From Bacillota bacterium (GTDB lineage Bacteria; Bacillota; Clostridia; Oscillospirales; CAG-272): DNA of 6,339 nucleotides. Both the position numbers and the translations under genes were made by a program. Position 1 is the stretch's first letter. Every line of letters begins with the position of its first letter. This document shows, piece by piece, positions 1 through 5,204 of this stretch. Under the pieces are notes generated by a model, which was not told the origin of the DNA, did no database searches, and saw only the letters and a list, made by a program, of their open reading frames with translations. The stretch covers positions 1 through 6,339 of the forward strand of contig JAJQHI010000011.1 in the NCBI GenBank assembly GCA_021199825.1, given 5' to 3'.

Positions 1-577
1 CCTTTATCCTGTCTCCGACATTGAAGGTCTCACCCGGAATCTGCTCTTCCTTTATAAGGACAGCCTCGCTTGTTCCCGTATCAACTACAACCGAACCGTC
101 GGAGTCGTCAACCTTTACAACCAACGCCGTGACAATCTCCTCGCGCTTTGTCTCATATTCGCTGCGGACGTGCTTGCGCTCCTCCTCGCGAATGCCCTGA
201 ATAATCACCTGCTTTGCAGCCTGAGCTGACAAACGCCTGAAATTTTTCGGCTTCAATTCTTCCTCAACCGTGTCGCCGAGCACATATTTCTTGGAGCGCT
301 TTTTTGCGTCCTCAAGTGAAACCTCCGTAACGGGATCCTCCACCTCTTCGACCACCGTATACTGCTGATATACATGAATCTCGCCCTTCTGCTCGTTTAT
401 ATCGACTCTGACATTTGCGTTTCCGTTTTCATGCTTGTAAGCAGATACAAGCGCCGCCTCTATTCTTTCAAGCATGTATTCCTTTGAAATGTGTTTTTCG
501 CGTTCAAGGTCCTCAAGCGCGAGAAAAAGCTCAGGCATTTTCTCGGAAGCCGTCTTATCATGCGATGTCTTGCTCAT
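1..577 (-). CDS. nusA: Transcription termination/antitermination factor NusA, N-terminal part
   Basis: NusA binds RNA polymerase and nascent RNA in the cytoplasm and modulates pausing, termination and antitermination. The 192 visible residues contain the N-terminal RNAP-binding domain (about 14-110, with the family hallmark HISKEYMLERIEAALVSAY near 29-47), then RLSAQAAKQVIIQGIREEER (about 115-134), which leads into the S1 domain (from about 148, ending at VGDRIK). The rest of S1 and the KH domains lie beyond the left edge, so the gene is partial because of the window limit. The ATG at 577 is preceded by GAAAGGAA about 10 nt upstream. This gives roughly 12 more N-terminal residues than typical NusA. 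Met14 (codon at 538) would match the usual length but has no convincing binding site. The gene lies 37 nt downstream of rimP, in the conserved rimP-nusA order. Confidence 0.96.
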   Translation of the reverse strand, partial: MSKTSHDKTASEKMPELFLALEDLEREKHISKEYMLERIEAALVSAYKHENGNANVRVDINEQKGEIHVYQQYTVVEEVEDPVTEVSLEDAKKRSKKYVLGDTVEEELKPKNFRRLSAQAAKQVIIQGIREEERKHVRSEYETKREEIVTALVVKVDDSDGSVVVDTGTSEAVLIKEEQIPGETFNVGDRIK

Positions 578-614
578 ATAAAATGTATTCCTTTCAAAAA
601 GATATTGTCAACGG

Positions 615-1100
615 TCAGTTATAATCGCCAAAATCAAAGACCGTCTTGATTTTAGCGCATTCGCTCCTTTTAAGCCGAACGCTCTCGCCCTCTATGGCAA
701 CCGTAATCTCATCCGAATCGGCACTGTATGATTCAATTGTGCCGCGTATTTGCTTTTTTCCGTTCTTCGGCGCAAAAAAGCTGATGTCAACCAAGACATC
801 GCTTCCGGCAAAAGCCTCTATATGCGACGGCTTTTTCAGCTCACGCTCAATTCCCGCCGAGGAAACCTCAAGGTGATACGGTTCCTCACTAGGCGGAATT
901 TCATCCAAAATCGGGTCAATCAGATCGCTTACCTTGGTGCAGTCGTCAAGCGTTATTCCGTCGTCCGAATCAATCTCTACGCGAAAGTAGCGCTCTGAGC
1001 CTTCTTTATCAAATGAGATATTCCAAACCTCATATCCGCACTCTTCAATTAACGGTGTAATTCTTTCAGCGATTTTGCCGACCATATTTGTTTTTGCCAC
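615..1100 (-). CDS. rimP: Ribosome maturation factor RimP
   Basis: RimP (DUF150/YhbC family) assists maturation of the 30S ribosomal subunit. The 161-residue product has the expected order: an N-terminal alpha/beta domain with LIEECGYEVWNISF and YFRVEIDSDDGITLDDC, the family signature YHLEVSSAGIERELKKP (about 97-113), then a C-terminal SH3-like domain with GTIESY and EGESVRLKRSECAKIKTVFDF. Length is normal for the family. I chose the GTG at 1100 because a strong GGAGGTGA lies 7 nt upstream of it (1105-1112). The reading frame stays open upstream to an ATG at 1163, but that start lacks a comparable site and would add 21 residues not seen in the family. The gene is first in the operon and is followed by nusA, an order conserved in Firmicutes. 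Confidence 0.95.
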   Translation of the reverse strand: MAKTNMVGKIAERITPLIEECGYEVWNISFDKEGSERYFRVEIDSDDGITLDDCTKVSDLIDPILDEIPPSEEPYHLEVSSAGIERELKKPSHIEAFAGSDVLVDISFFAPKNGKKQIRGTIESYSADSDEITVAIEGESVRLKRSECAKIKTVFDFGDYN

Positions 1101-1104
1101 GATG

Positions 1105-1112
1105 TCACCTCC
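1105..1112 (-). promoter_or_regulatory. Ribosome binding site that fixes the rimP GTG start
   Basis: On the minus strand GGAGGTGA lies 7 nt (counted from GGAGG) before GTG at 1100. It is the only strong Shine-Dalgarno sequence near the several in-frame start options (1163, 1121, 1100, 1085). Confidence 0.85.
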
Positions 1113-1210
1113 GTACACCATTGCTCCGGCATACGAAACAATCGGTGAAAAACTCAAAAACAAAGAGCGAGCTGCGCTTCGTCACCCCACTCTTCACCTT
1201 CACTCACGAT

Positions 1211-1239
1211 ATTATACCACAAACGATTCGGCATTGCAA
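1211..1239 (-). promoter_or_regulatory. Sigma-A promoter of the rimP-nusA operon
   Basis: Minus strand: -35 TTGCAA (1239-1234), 17-nt spacer, -10 TATAAT (1216-1211), with TG one base before the -10 (extended -10). An A/T-rich tract (about 1241-1262) lies just upstream of the -35 and could act as an UP element. Predicted start is near 1204, giving a leader of about 104 nt before the rimP GTG. I recognise no known riboswitch in that leader. Confidence 0.85.
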
Positions 1240-1327
1240 CAATTTTTTCAAAAAAAGTTTTGGGCACAAGATAAAATGAAATCGGACAGGAGAAATAGCC
1301 CCTCCTTCTTTGCGCGCCGCGCTCGAC

Positions 1328-1349
1328 AAATAAAGGAAATACTTTATTT
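1328..1349. repeat. Perfect 8-bp inverted repeat upstream of the VanZ promoter
   Basis: AAATAAAG (1328-1335), 6-nt spacer, CTTTATTT (1342-1349). It ends 15 bp before the -35 box of the VanZ promoter. It could be a protein-binding site. As an RNA hairpin it would be weak because it is almost all A-T. Function unknown. Confidence 0.5.
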
Positions 1350-1364
1350 TTAAACCGCAAAGGG

Positions 1365-1393
1365 TGGACAAACGCAAAAAAATCTGATACAAT
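1365..1393 (+). promoter_or_regulatory. Sigma-A promoter of the VanZ-family gene
   Basis: -35 TGGACA (1365-1370), 17-nt spacer, -10 TACAAT (1388-1393). Predicted start is near 1400. A perfect 6-bp inverted repeat, GCACGG (1396-1401) and CCGTGC (1409-1414), lies right at the predicted 5' end of the mRNA. It may form a 5' stabilising hairpin or be an operator. AAGGAGG (1433-1439) then lies 6 nt before the ATG. Confidence 0.8.
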
Positions 1394-1445
1394 AAGCACG
1401 GCGCCGTACCGTGCCCGCAGAAACATCTCAAAAAGGAGGCGCATT

Positions 1446-1949
1446 ATGAAAACAAAACGCAGAATCATCGTCCCGATACTTCTTTTCTTCATCGTCGGAA
1501 TCATATGGCTTAATTCCTCTATGGACGCCGTTATCTCAGATATGCAGAGCGACTGGGTGTTTGACCTGCTCAACCCCATCTTTGAAAAGGTCTTTGACAG
1601 AACGCTCACCGTACATATTGTGCGCAAGCTTGCGCATTTTATTGAATTCGCTGTTCTGGGCGGCGTTCTGTATCTCGCGGTATCGCTTTTCGATATCTCC
1701 CCGTCAATGCGAATTTACACATCCGGAACACTCAGCATGATTGTGGCTTTGATTGACGAGACAATACAGCTGACCTCGGAGGGCAGAACCTCTCAGGTAA
1801 CGGACGTTTGGCTTGACTGCCTCGGCTCTATATCCGCTATCATATGTCTTGCAATGATCTTTCACTTGGCTCACCTTGACAGGGATGACCCCGAAGAGGA
1901 TGCCGCCGACGCATCACCCGACAATGAGGACAGGGACAAAACAAAATAA
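1446..1949 (+). CDS. VanZ-family integral membrane protein
   Basis: VanZ-like proteins are small multi-pass membrane proteins. The founding member gives low-level teicoplanin resistance, while most chromosomal relatives have no assigned role. The 167-residue product shows the family's conserved polar residues: RKLAHFIEFAVLG (60-72; R60, K61, H64, E67), DETIQ (104-108), then GR (113-114), D120 and D124 before a glycine-containing last helix. Four membrane segments are visible at about 7-22, 63-82, 91-107 and 126-143. The first is followed by a long extracytoplasmic-type loop. The C-terminus (about 144-167) is a hydrophilic, strongly acidic tail (DRDDPEEDAADASPDNEDRD) beyond the family core. 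The gene is monocistronic, with its own promoter and AAGGAGG site. There are no van cluster genes nearby, so resistance should not be assumed. Confidence 0.88.
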   Translation: MKTKRRIIVPILLFFIVGIIWLNSSMDAVISDMQSDWVFDLLNPIFEKVFDRTLTVHIVRKLAHFIEFAVLGGVLYLAVSLFDISPSMRIYTSGTLSMIVALIDETIQLTSEGRTSQVTDVWLDCLGSISAIICLAMIFHLAHLDRDDPEEDAADASPDNEDRDKTK

Positions 1950-1957
1950 CGAAACGC

Positions 1958-1993
1958 AAAAATCGACGATGCCGAAAGCACCGCCGATTTTTT
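1958..1993. terminator. Shared hairpin terminator between converging genes
   Basis: AAAAATCG (1958-1965) pairs with CGATTTTT (1985-1992), and an inner stem closes a CGAAA loop (1972-1976). It lies 8 bp after the VanZ stop and 13 bp after the stop of the minus-strand DUF308 gene. Read as plus-strand RNA, the stem has two A·C mismatches. Read as minus-strand RNA, the same positions are G·U wobbles, so the stem is continuous. T runs follow on both strands (6 plus, 5 minus). It probably works in both directions but best for the minus-strand gene. Confidence 0.85.
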
Positions 1994-2006
1994 GTCATCA
2001 TCAGCA

Positions 2007-2579
2007 TTATTTTTTATCTCTTTCATCATACTCGGCATAAACGCTGTCATCCGAACCGAAGACAACAGCTATAATGTCAAGTACGCCCTCAACAACAAGC
2101 ACAAGTCCCGCAACCATACCCGCAACAGAAACTGTCGTGAATGGATTGCAGACAATAATTATTCCCGCGACAACGGAAACAAGCGAGCTTATCAGAGCGA
2201 ATTTCCAGCTTCTGTCCTTCATTCGCGCCAAATCAACCGTCCACTGAATCTTCACGACACCCGTCAAAAGAACGATTATGCCGTATATAACAGCCACAAC
2301 GGAAAGCGTCGCCGTAATCCAGCCCGGATTGAATACGCAGAATATTCCGACCGCAAGCGCTATAATGCCCTCCGACAGCTTCGTGCCGAGGACAGCCTGT
2401 TTCGGAGGCGAGCGAAAATACGAGATTATGTTGAATATTCCCGAAACAGCAATTACAATTCCGAAAATGACAACAATGCCGCCGATAAAGTCAACGGGTT
2501 TTGCGAGCAGGACGATGCCCAATATTATCTCGCACAGACTCAGCGCGAGATTGGCAGCGTTATTTTTGATTTTCTTCAT
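2007..2579 (-). CDS. DUF308 / HdeD-like six-helix membrane protein
   Basis: This 190-residue protein is almost entirely hydrophobic, with six predicted membrane segments at about 10-27, 31-53, 67-84, 89-110, 126-144 and 149-174. They are arranged as three similar helical hairpins, each turning at a proline motif (AKPVDFIGG near 26-34, FNPGWITA near 83-90, CNPFTTVSV near 144-152). This triple repeat is typical of the DUF308/HdeD family; E. coli HdeD is linked to acid resistance, but the biochemical function of the family is unknown. The tail (about 176-190) is charged and cytoplasmic-type. The ATG at 2579 has GGGAGG at 2593-2588, 8 nt upstream. The gene diverges from a TetR-type regulator, which is its likely controller. 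It ends just before the shared terminator. Confidence 0.88.
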   Translation of the reverse strand: MKKIKNNAANLALSLCEIILGIVLLAKPVDFIGGIVVIFGIVIAVSGIFNIISYFRSPPKQAVLGTKLSEGIIALAVGIFCVFNPGWITATLSVVAVIYGIIVLLTGVVKIQWTVDLARMKDRSWKFALISSLVSVVAGIIIVCNPFTTVSVAGMVAGLVLVVEGVLDIIAVVFGSDDSVYAEYDERDKK

Positions 2580-2623
2580 ACAAAAGCCCTCCCAAGCCTT
2601 TTATTTTTCTCGTCAAAGCACTC

Positions 2624-2652
2624 TTGACAAGAAGCTTATGTGGTGATACAAT
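2624..2652 (+). promoter_or_regulatory. Sigma-A promoter reading toward the TetR-family gene
   Basis: -35 TTGACA (2624-2629, consensus), 17-nt spacer, -10 TACAAT (2647-2652), with TG at 2644-2645 (extended -10). Predicted start is near 2659, about 150 nt before the regulator's ATG. It lies downstream of the start of the opposing DUF308 promoter, so the two promoters face each other. A second TATAAT at 2781-2786 has no acceptable -35. Confidence 0.8.
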
Positions 2653-2693
2653 TGTTTCGGTGAGCCAGATGTTTCGCCGCGTCAATTGTATCA
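2644..2693. repeat. Perfect 11-bp inverted repeat over both facing start sites
   Basis: TGATACAATTG (2644-2654) and its exact reverse complement CAATTGTATCA (2683-2693) are separated by 28 bp. The left arm covers the -10 of the plus-strand promoter. The right arm starts about 2 bp after the predicted minus-strand start. With its right flank the left arm matches the ideal 16-bp palindrome TGATACAATTGTATCA at 14 of 16 positions. The right arm and its flank match at 12. This suggests two operators about 34 bp apart centre to centre, probably for the TetR-type protein. The protein assignment is inference. Confidence 0.65.
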
Positions 2694-2701
2694 ATGATGC
2701 G

Positions 2702-2730
2702 ATTATATCATATGTAAGCGCGATTTGCAA
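2702..2730 (-). promoter_or_regulatory. Sigma-A promoter of the DUF308 gene
   Basis: Minus strand: -35 TTGCAA (2730-2725), 17-nt spacer, -10 TATAAT (2707-2702), with TG one base before the -10. Predicted start is near 2695, giving a leader of about 115 nt. The transcript would run leftward across the tetR promoter. Confidence 0.8.
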
Positions 2731-2747
2731 CAAAATATCGCCGGAAT

Positions 2748-2771
2748 AGACAAAACGGCGCGATTTTGTCT
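2748..2771. promoter_or_regulatory. Palindromic site, candidate operator or leader hairpin
   Basis: AGACAAAA (2748-2755), 8-nt spacer, TTTTGTCT (2764-2771): perfect 8-bp arms, a size typical of TetR-family operators. It lies 39 bp before the regulator's ATG, in the transcribed leader. Overlapping it, CGCCG (2739-2743) pairs with CGGCG (2756-2760), flanked by AAAAT and ATTTT. In RNA the two hairpins would exclude each other. Confidence 0.5.
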
Positions 2772-2810
2772 CATCAAAAATATAATCATCGAAGGAGGAC
2801 TGTTTTTATC

Positions 2811-3362
2811 ATGGAAGAAAAGAAAAGCGAGCTTGAAAGAAGGGACGTGCTGAGAATGTCAAACGATGCATCAAATAAAATATCACGCGAATGCATTTGT
2901 ATCGCGCTTCTCTATTTGCTTAAGACAAAAGACTTATCGCGAATCACTATAACTGAGCTTGTCACAAGGGCTGGTGTTTCGCGCGCGACCTTCTACCGTA
3001 ATTATGACTCGAAGGAGGACGTTCTGCGCGAAATCGAAGACGACACAATATTAAAAATCAAAGCAGTCATGGGGGATTTTCTGAAGCCGACGCCCTACGA
3101 ATATTTTCTGTCCGTATTTATGAAGTTTAAGGACAACGCCGGCACGCTCAAGCTTCTGATGTCGACGTGCTTCAATTACTTTGCGGCGGAATACTTCAGA
3201 GTGCCGGAATACTTTGAGGCGTTCACCAATTCGCGAGACGGATACAAAAAAGCTGCTGTAATCGGGACAGTCTTTGCGGTCGCCGTCAGGTGGATAGCCG
3301 GAGACATGAAGGAAACGCCTGAAGAGCTTGCCGCGATGTGTGCCGAATATTTTCACGATTAA
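2811..3362 (+). CDS. TetR/AcrR-family transcriptional regulator
   Basis: This 183-residue protein has a one-domain TetR DNA-binding region. Helix 1 is about 22-38 (NKISRECICIALLYLLK), and the helix-turn-helix is about 46-65 (ITITELVTRAGVSRATFYRNY), followed by the usual SKEDVLREI helix. The C-terminal ligand/dimer domain (about 80-183) is mostly helical and resembles the short TetR_C type common in Firmicutes; its ligand is unknown. Most members repress themselves and an adjacent divergent gene, here the DUF308 membrane protein. I chose the ATG at 2811, with GAAGGAGGA at 2791-2799. The gap of 12 nt from GGAGG is rather long. The frame is open upstream to a TTG at 2766, but that extension overlaps the palindrome and looks non-coding. 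No terminator is visible before the next promoter, 14 bp on. Confidence 0.92.
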   Translation: MEEKKSELERRDVLRMSNDASNKISRECICIALLYLLKTKDLSRITITELVTRAGVSRATFYRNYDSKEDVLREIEDDTILKIKAVMGDFLKPTPYEYFLSVFMKFKDNAGTLKLLMSTCFNYFAAEYFRVPEYFEAFTNSRDGYKKAAVIGTVFAVAVRWIAGDMKETPEELAAMCAEYFHD

Positions 3363-3375
3363 ATCTCCCGCCGTG

Positions 3376-3404
3376 TTGCATTGAATCGAAAAAACGTATA
3401 TAAT
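3376..3404 (+). promoter_or_regulatory. Sigma-A promoter of the rrf2-type operon
   Basis: -35 TTGCAT (3376-3381), 17-nt spacer, -10 TATAAT (3399-3404); predicted start near 3411. From that start, TGACTAAATCGAATCA (3411-3426) is an imperfect palindrome with outer TGA/TCA symmetry. It could be an autoregulatory site for the Rrf2 protein, but this is weak. GGGAGG (3433-3438) lies 9 nt before the ATG. Confidence 0.75.
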
Positions 3405-3447
3405 AATGTATGACTAAATCGAATCACGTAAAGGGAGGAATAAGGTA

Positions 3448-3987
3448 ATGCTCATTTCAACCAAAGGTCGATATGCCCTTAGGTTTATGATTTCACTGGC
3501 TGAGGCAGAAAGCGCATCATGTGCCGAGGCGCCGACAGATAAAACAGATAAAAATGAAGACGGTTCAAGACTTGTTCCGCTGACCGAGCTTGCCGAGGAG
3601 CAGGAGATTTCGGAGAAATATCTCGAAGCTATAGTTTCGTCTCTCACAAAACGGGGGCTCATAACGGGACGACGTGGAAAGAGCGGAGGATACAGGCTCA
3701 CACATCCTGCTGACAAATACACCGCAGGTGAAATTATTGTGGCGGCGGAGGGGTCTGTTACGACCGTCGCCTGTCTTGAGACAGCTGATATGAATGCGTG
3801 CAGGCGCGCAAAAAACTGCAAGACTCTTCCCCTTTGGGAAAGAATTGACGGTGTGATTAAAGGTATTTTGAACGCAGTCACGCTTGAGGACATGAAAAAC
3901 GGAAATGTTGACACGGTGATTGACTCTTTCCTATACAAAGCGTCGGGAAAAGAGGGCACTCACGATAAAGACATCGGAGGAATATGA
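3448..3987 (+). CDS. Rrf2-family transcriptional regulator with three clustered cysteines
   Basis: Rrf2 proteins are winged-helix regulators (IscR, NsrR, CymR), many of which sense iron-sulfur, redox or cysteine status. This 179-residue protein opens with the signature MLISTKGRYALRFMISLA (1-18). It has the recognition region LAEEQEISEKYLEAIVSSLTKRGLI (48-72) and the wing RRGKSGGYRLTHP (75-87). Cysteines at 109, 118 and 124 (spacing C-x8-C-x5-C) sit where IscR-like members bind a cluster. CymR-type members usually lack such a set, so a cluster-bearing sensor is more likely. An insertion of roughly 18 residues (about 22-41, hydrophilic, with an extra Cys25) separates helix 1 from the helix-turn-helix. 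The C-terminus is extended by a polar tail. The stop overlaps the next gene's ATG. Possible targets are its own operon and metY. Confidence 0.93.
   Translation: MLISTKGRYALRFMISLAEAESASCAEAPTDKTDKNEDGSRLVPLTELAEEQEISEKYLEAIVSSLTKRGLITGRRGKSGGYRLTHPADKYTAGEIIVAAEGSVTTVACLETADMNACRRAKNCKTLPLWERIDGVIKGILNAVTLEDMKNGNVDTVIDSFLYKASGKEGTHDKDIGGI
3976..3987 (+). promoter_or_regulatory. Coupled start: ribosome binding site and ATGA overlap
   Basis: GGAGG (3976-3980) lies only 3 nt before the ATG at 3984. That ATG overlaps the TGA stop of the Rrf2 gene (ATGA, 3984-3987). The short spacing and overlap suggest translation of the second gene by reinitiation. Confidence 0.75.
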
Positions 3988-5087
3988 ACACTGACAAAAA
4001 CGAAGAATTGACGCCTGAGGAGCAGGTTGCTCCCGCCGAGATTGTGAAAAATGAAGAGCTCACTGAAAATCAGTCTTTGGAATCCGCCGCGGAATCGCCC
4101 TTAAAGCCGATTTCCGAGGAGATCCTGACAGCGGTCGAATACGAGGAGCGGTGTGTTGCGGCGCTTTACGATAAAATCGCCGCTGAGGACGATATGACGG
4201 CTGAGGATCGAAACGCATTTTCGCTTGAGGTTTGGAACCGAGTTCAGGAGCTTGAGGAATCATCAGCAAATTTTCTGAAAGCATATACATCAACATCCAG
4301 GGCAGCCGATGAGCTGGCAACACGTCAAAAGGATGTCGAAAAAGGCGGAAAGAAGCGCGTTATCATTGCCCCCGCACCCGCAAATTCCGTAGTTGATGCC
4401 GAAGAGAAAAAGACAAAGAGCTTTGCGCAGGGAATTAATTTTTATAAGCTTGCGCTGCTCTGCATTATCGGGTCGTTTGTCGGCGTTGTCATCGAGCTTA
4501 TATGGTGCATGGTTTCAAACGGCTATATCGAGAGCCGTTCGGGGCTCGTTTTCGGACCGTTCAACATACTTTACGGAATCGGTGCCGTGGCACTGACAAT
4601 GGCGCTTTACAAATTCCGCAACTGCAACGTTTGGATTTCATTTTTTTCAGGGATGCTTGTAGGCAGCATTGTGGAATATGTCTGCTCATGGGCGCAGGAG
4701 CTTGTTATGGGCTCGCGCTCGTGGGATTACAGCAATATGCCATTCAATATAAACGGGCGCATTTGCCTTTTATATTCCGCGTTCTGGGGGATCCTCGGCG
4801 TGCTTTGGATAAAGGACCTATACCCTCGGTTCGCTTCATTGATTGTAAAAATACCGAACATGATCGGAAAGATTATCACATGGGTGCTGGTAGTTTTTAT
4901 GGTGGCAAACTGCGTTGTGTCGCTGGGCGCGGTTGTAAGATGGTCGGAAAGGGTTCACAAGGTAGACTCGGAGTCAAGCGTTATCGGTGTGACGCTGGCG
5001 GAATTTTTCGACGACGCATTCCCCAACGACAAAATGTCTGAAATATATGCAAACATGGTCTTTGACACGAAAGAAGAGTGGGGCTGA
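3984..5087 (+). CDS. CmpB-like membrane protein (putative ABC-transporter type IV family)
   Basis: The C-terminal half matches my recollection of the CmpB/putative ABC-transporter type IV family (PF06541), whose function is not well established. Signatures include GSFVGVVIELIW (163-174), RSGLVFGPFNILYGIGAV (185-202), the GSIVEY segment (227-232), and SWDYSNMPFNINGRICL (246-262) leading to a WG-containing helix. Membrane segments are at about 154-175, 194-210, 216-235, 259-277 and 296-321. Residues 1-150 form a long soluble N-terminal part: an acidic low-complexity stretch (1-46), a probable helical or coiled segment (47-120) and a basic linker (KGGKKR near 120-125). This part is unusual in length, and I do not recognise a domain in it. 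The gene is translationally coupled to the Rrf2 regulator. There is no ATPase gene beside it, so an actual ABC transport role is doubtful. Confidence 0.82.
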   Translation: MNTDKNEELTPEEQVAPAEIVKNEELTENQSLESAAESPLKPISEEILTAVEYEERCVAALYDKIAAEDDMTAEDRNAFSLEVWNRVQELEESSANFLKAYTSTSRAADELATRQKDVEKGGKKRVIIAPAPANSVVDAEEKKTKSFAQGINFYKLALLCIIGSFVGVVIELIWCMVSNGYIESRSGLVFGPFNILYGIGAVALTMALYKFRNCNVWISFFSGMLVGSIVEYVCSWAQELVMGSRSWDYSNMPFNINGRICLLYSAFWGILGVLWIKDLYPRFASLIVKIPNMIGKIITWVLVVFMVANCVVSLGAVVRWSERVHKVDSESSVIGVTLAEFFDDAFPNDKMSEIYANMVFDTKEEWG

Positions 5088-5096
5088 CGCCCTACT
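5077..5096 (+). terminator. Hairpin around the CmpB-like gene stop, possible weak terminator
   Basis: AGTGGGGC (5077-5084) pairs with GCCCTACT (5089-5096), 8 bp with one G·U. The four-base loop TGAC contains the stop codon. No T run follows, so it is not a canonical intrinsic terminator. It may slow or protect the transcript end, and read-through into metY is possible. Confidence 0.35.
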
Positions 5097-5144
5097 TCCC
5101 TGAAGGATAAAAAACGCATTTCGCAAAAAAAATTTTAATTCCTA

Positions 5145-5173
5145 TTGACATGGTGGGTTTTATGTGATATAAT
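5145..5173 (+). promoter_or_regulatory. Near-consensus promoter of metY
   Basis: -35 TTGACA (5145-5150), 17-nt spacer, -10 TATAAT (5168-5173), with TG at 5165-5166: a full consensus match with an extended -10. An A/T tract (about 5124-5140) upstream could be an UP element. Such a strong promoter suggests that expression is held down by a repressor or a downstream control. Confidence 0.9.
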
Positions 5174-5198
5174 CGTTCCAATCTCATTGAAAGGAACG
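5174..5198. promoter_or_regulatory. Inverted repeat over the metY transcription start, candidate operator
   Basis: CGTTCC (5174-5179) and GGAACG (5193-5198), 13 bp apart, directly follow the -10 and span the predicted start near 5180. Nested inside is CAAT-ctc-ATTG (5179-5189). The left arm would be mostly untranscribed, so a DNA-binding site is likelier than an RNA hairpin. Which protein binds is unknown; the nearby Rrf2 protein is a candidate. Confidence 0.45.
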
Positions 5199-5204
5199 GT
5201 AAAA

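Larger units (their letters stand above)
1101..1445. other. Divergent intergenic region between rimP and the VanZ gene
   Basis: This 345-bp stretch holds no convincing gene. It contains the rimP leader and promoter (1101-1262), a GC-rich patch near 1312-1322, an AT-rich inverted repeat at 1328-1349, and the VanZ promoter, leader hairpin and ribosome binding site (1365-1439). The open frames crossing it on both strands lack ribosome binding sites and recognisable protein features. Confidence 0.8.

Noticed and set aside
1154..1627. Minus-strand open frame crossing the VanZ gene and the rimP promoter
   Set aside because: No ribosome binding site or recognisable protein. It overlaps a clear VanZ-family gene and well-formed promoters.
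1446..1949. Glycopeptide resistance determinant
   Set aside because: Only a VanZ-family protein is present. No ligase, dehydrogenase, dipeptidase or two-component genes of a van cluster are nearby, and such VanZ proteins are common in Firmicutes chromosomes.
1992..2627. Plus-strand open frame (211 codons) opposite the DUF308 gene
   Set aside because: It starts in the terminator without a ribosome binding site, and its product is low-complexity and polar. The minus-strand reading gives a proper six-helix membrane protein.
2766..2810. N-terminal extension of the TetR-type protein from a TTG codon
   Set aside because: The stretch overlaps the palindrome and the ribosome binding site of the ATG at 2811, and the added residues do not look like the family.
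5101..5140. Intrinsic terminator after the CmpB-like gene from the A/T-rich tract
   Set aside because: The tract has direct, not inverted, CGC repeats and no stable stem. It fits an UP element of the metY promoter better.
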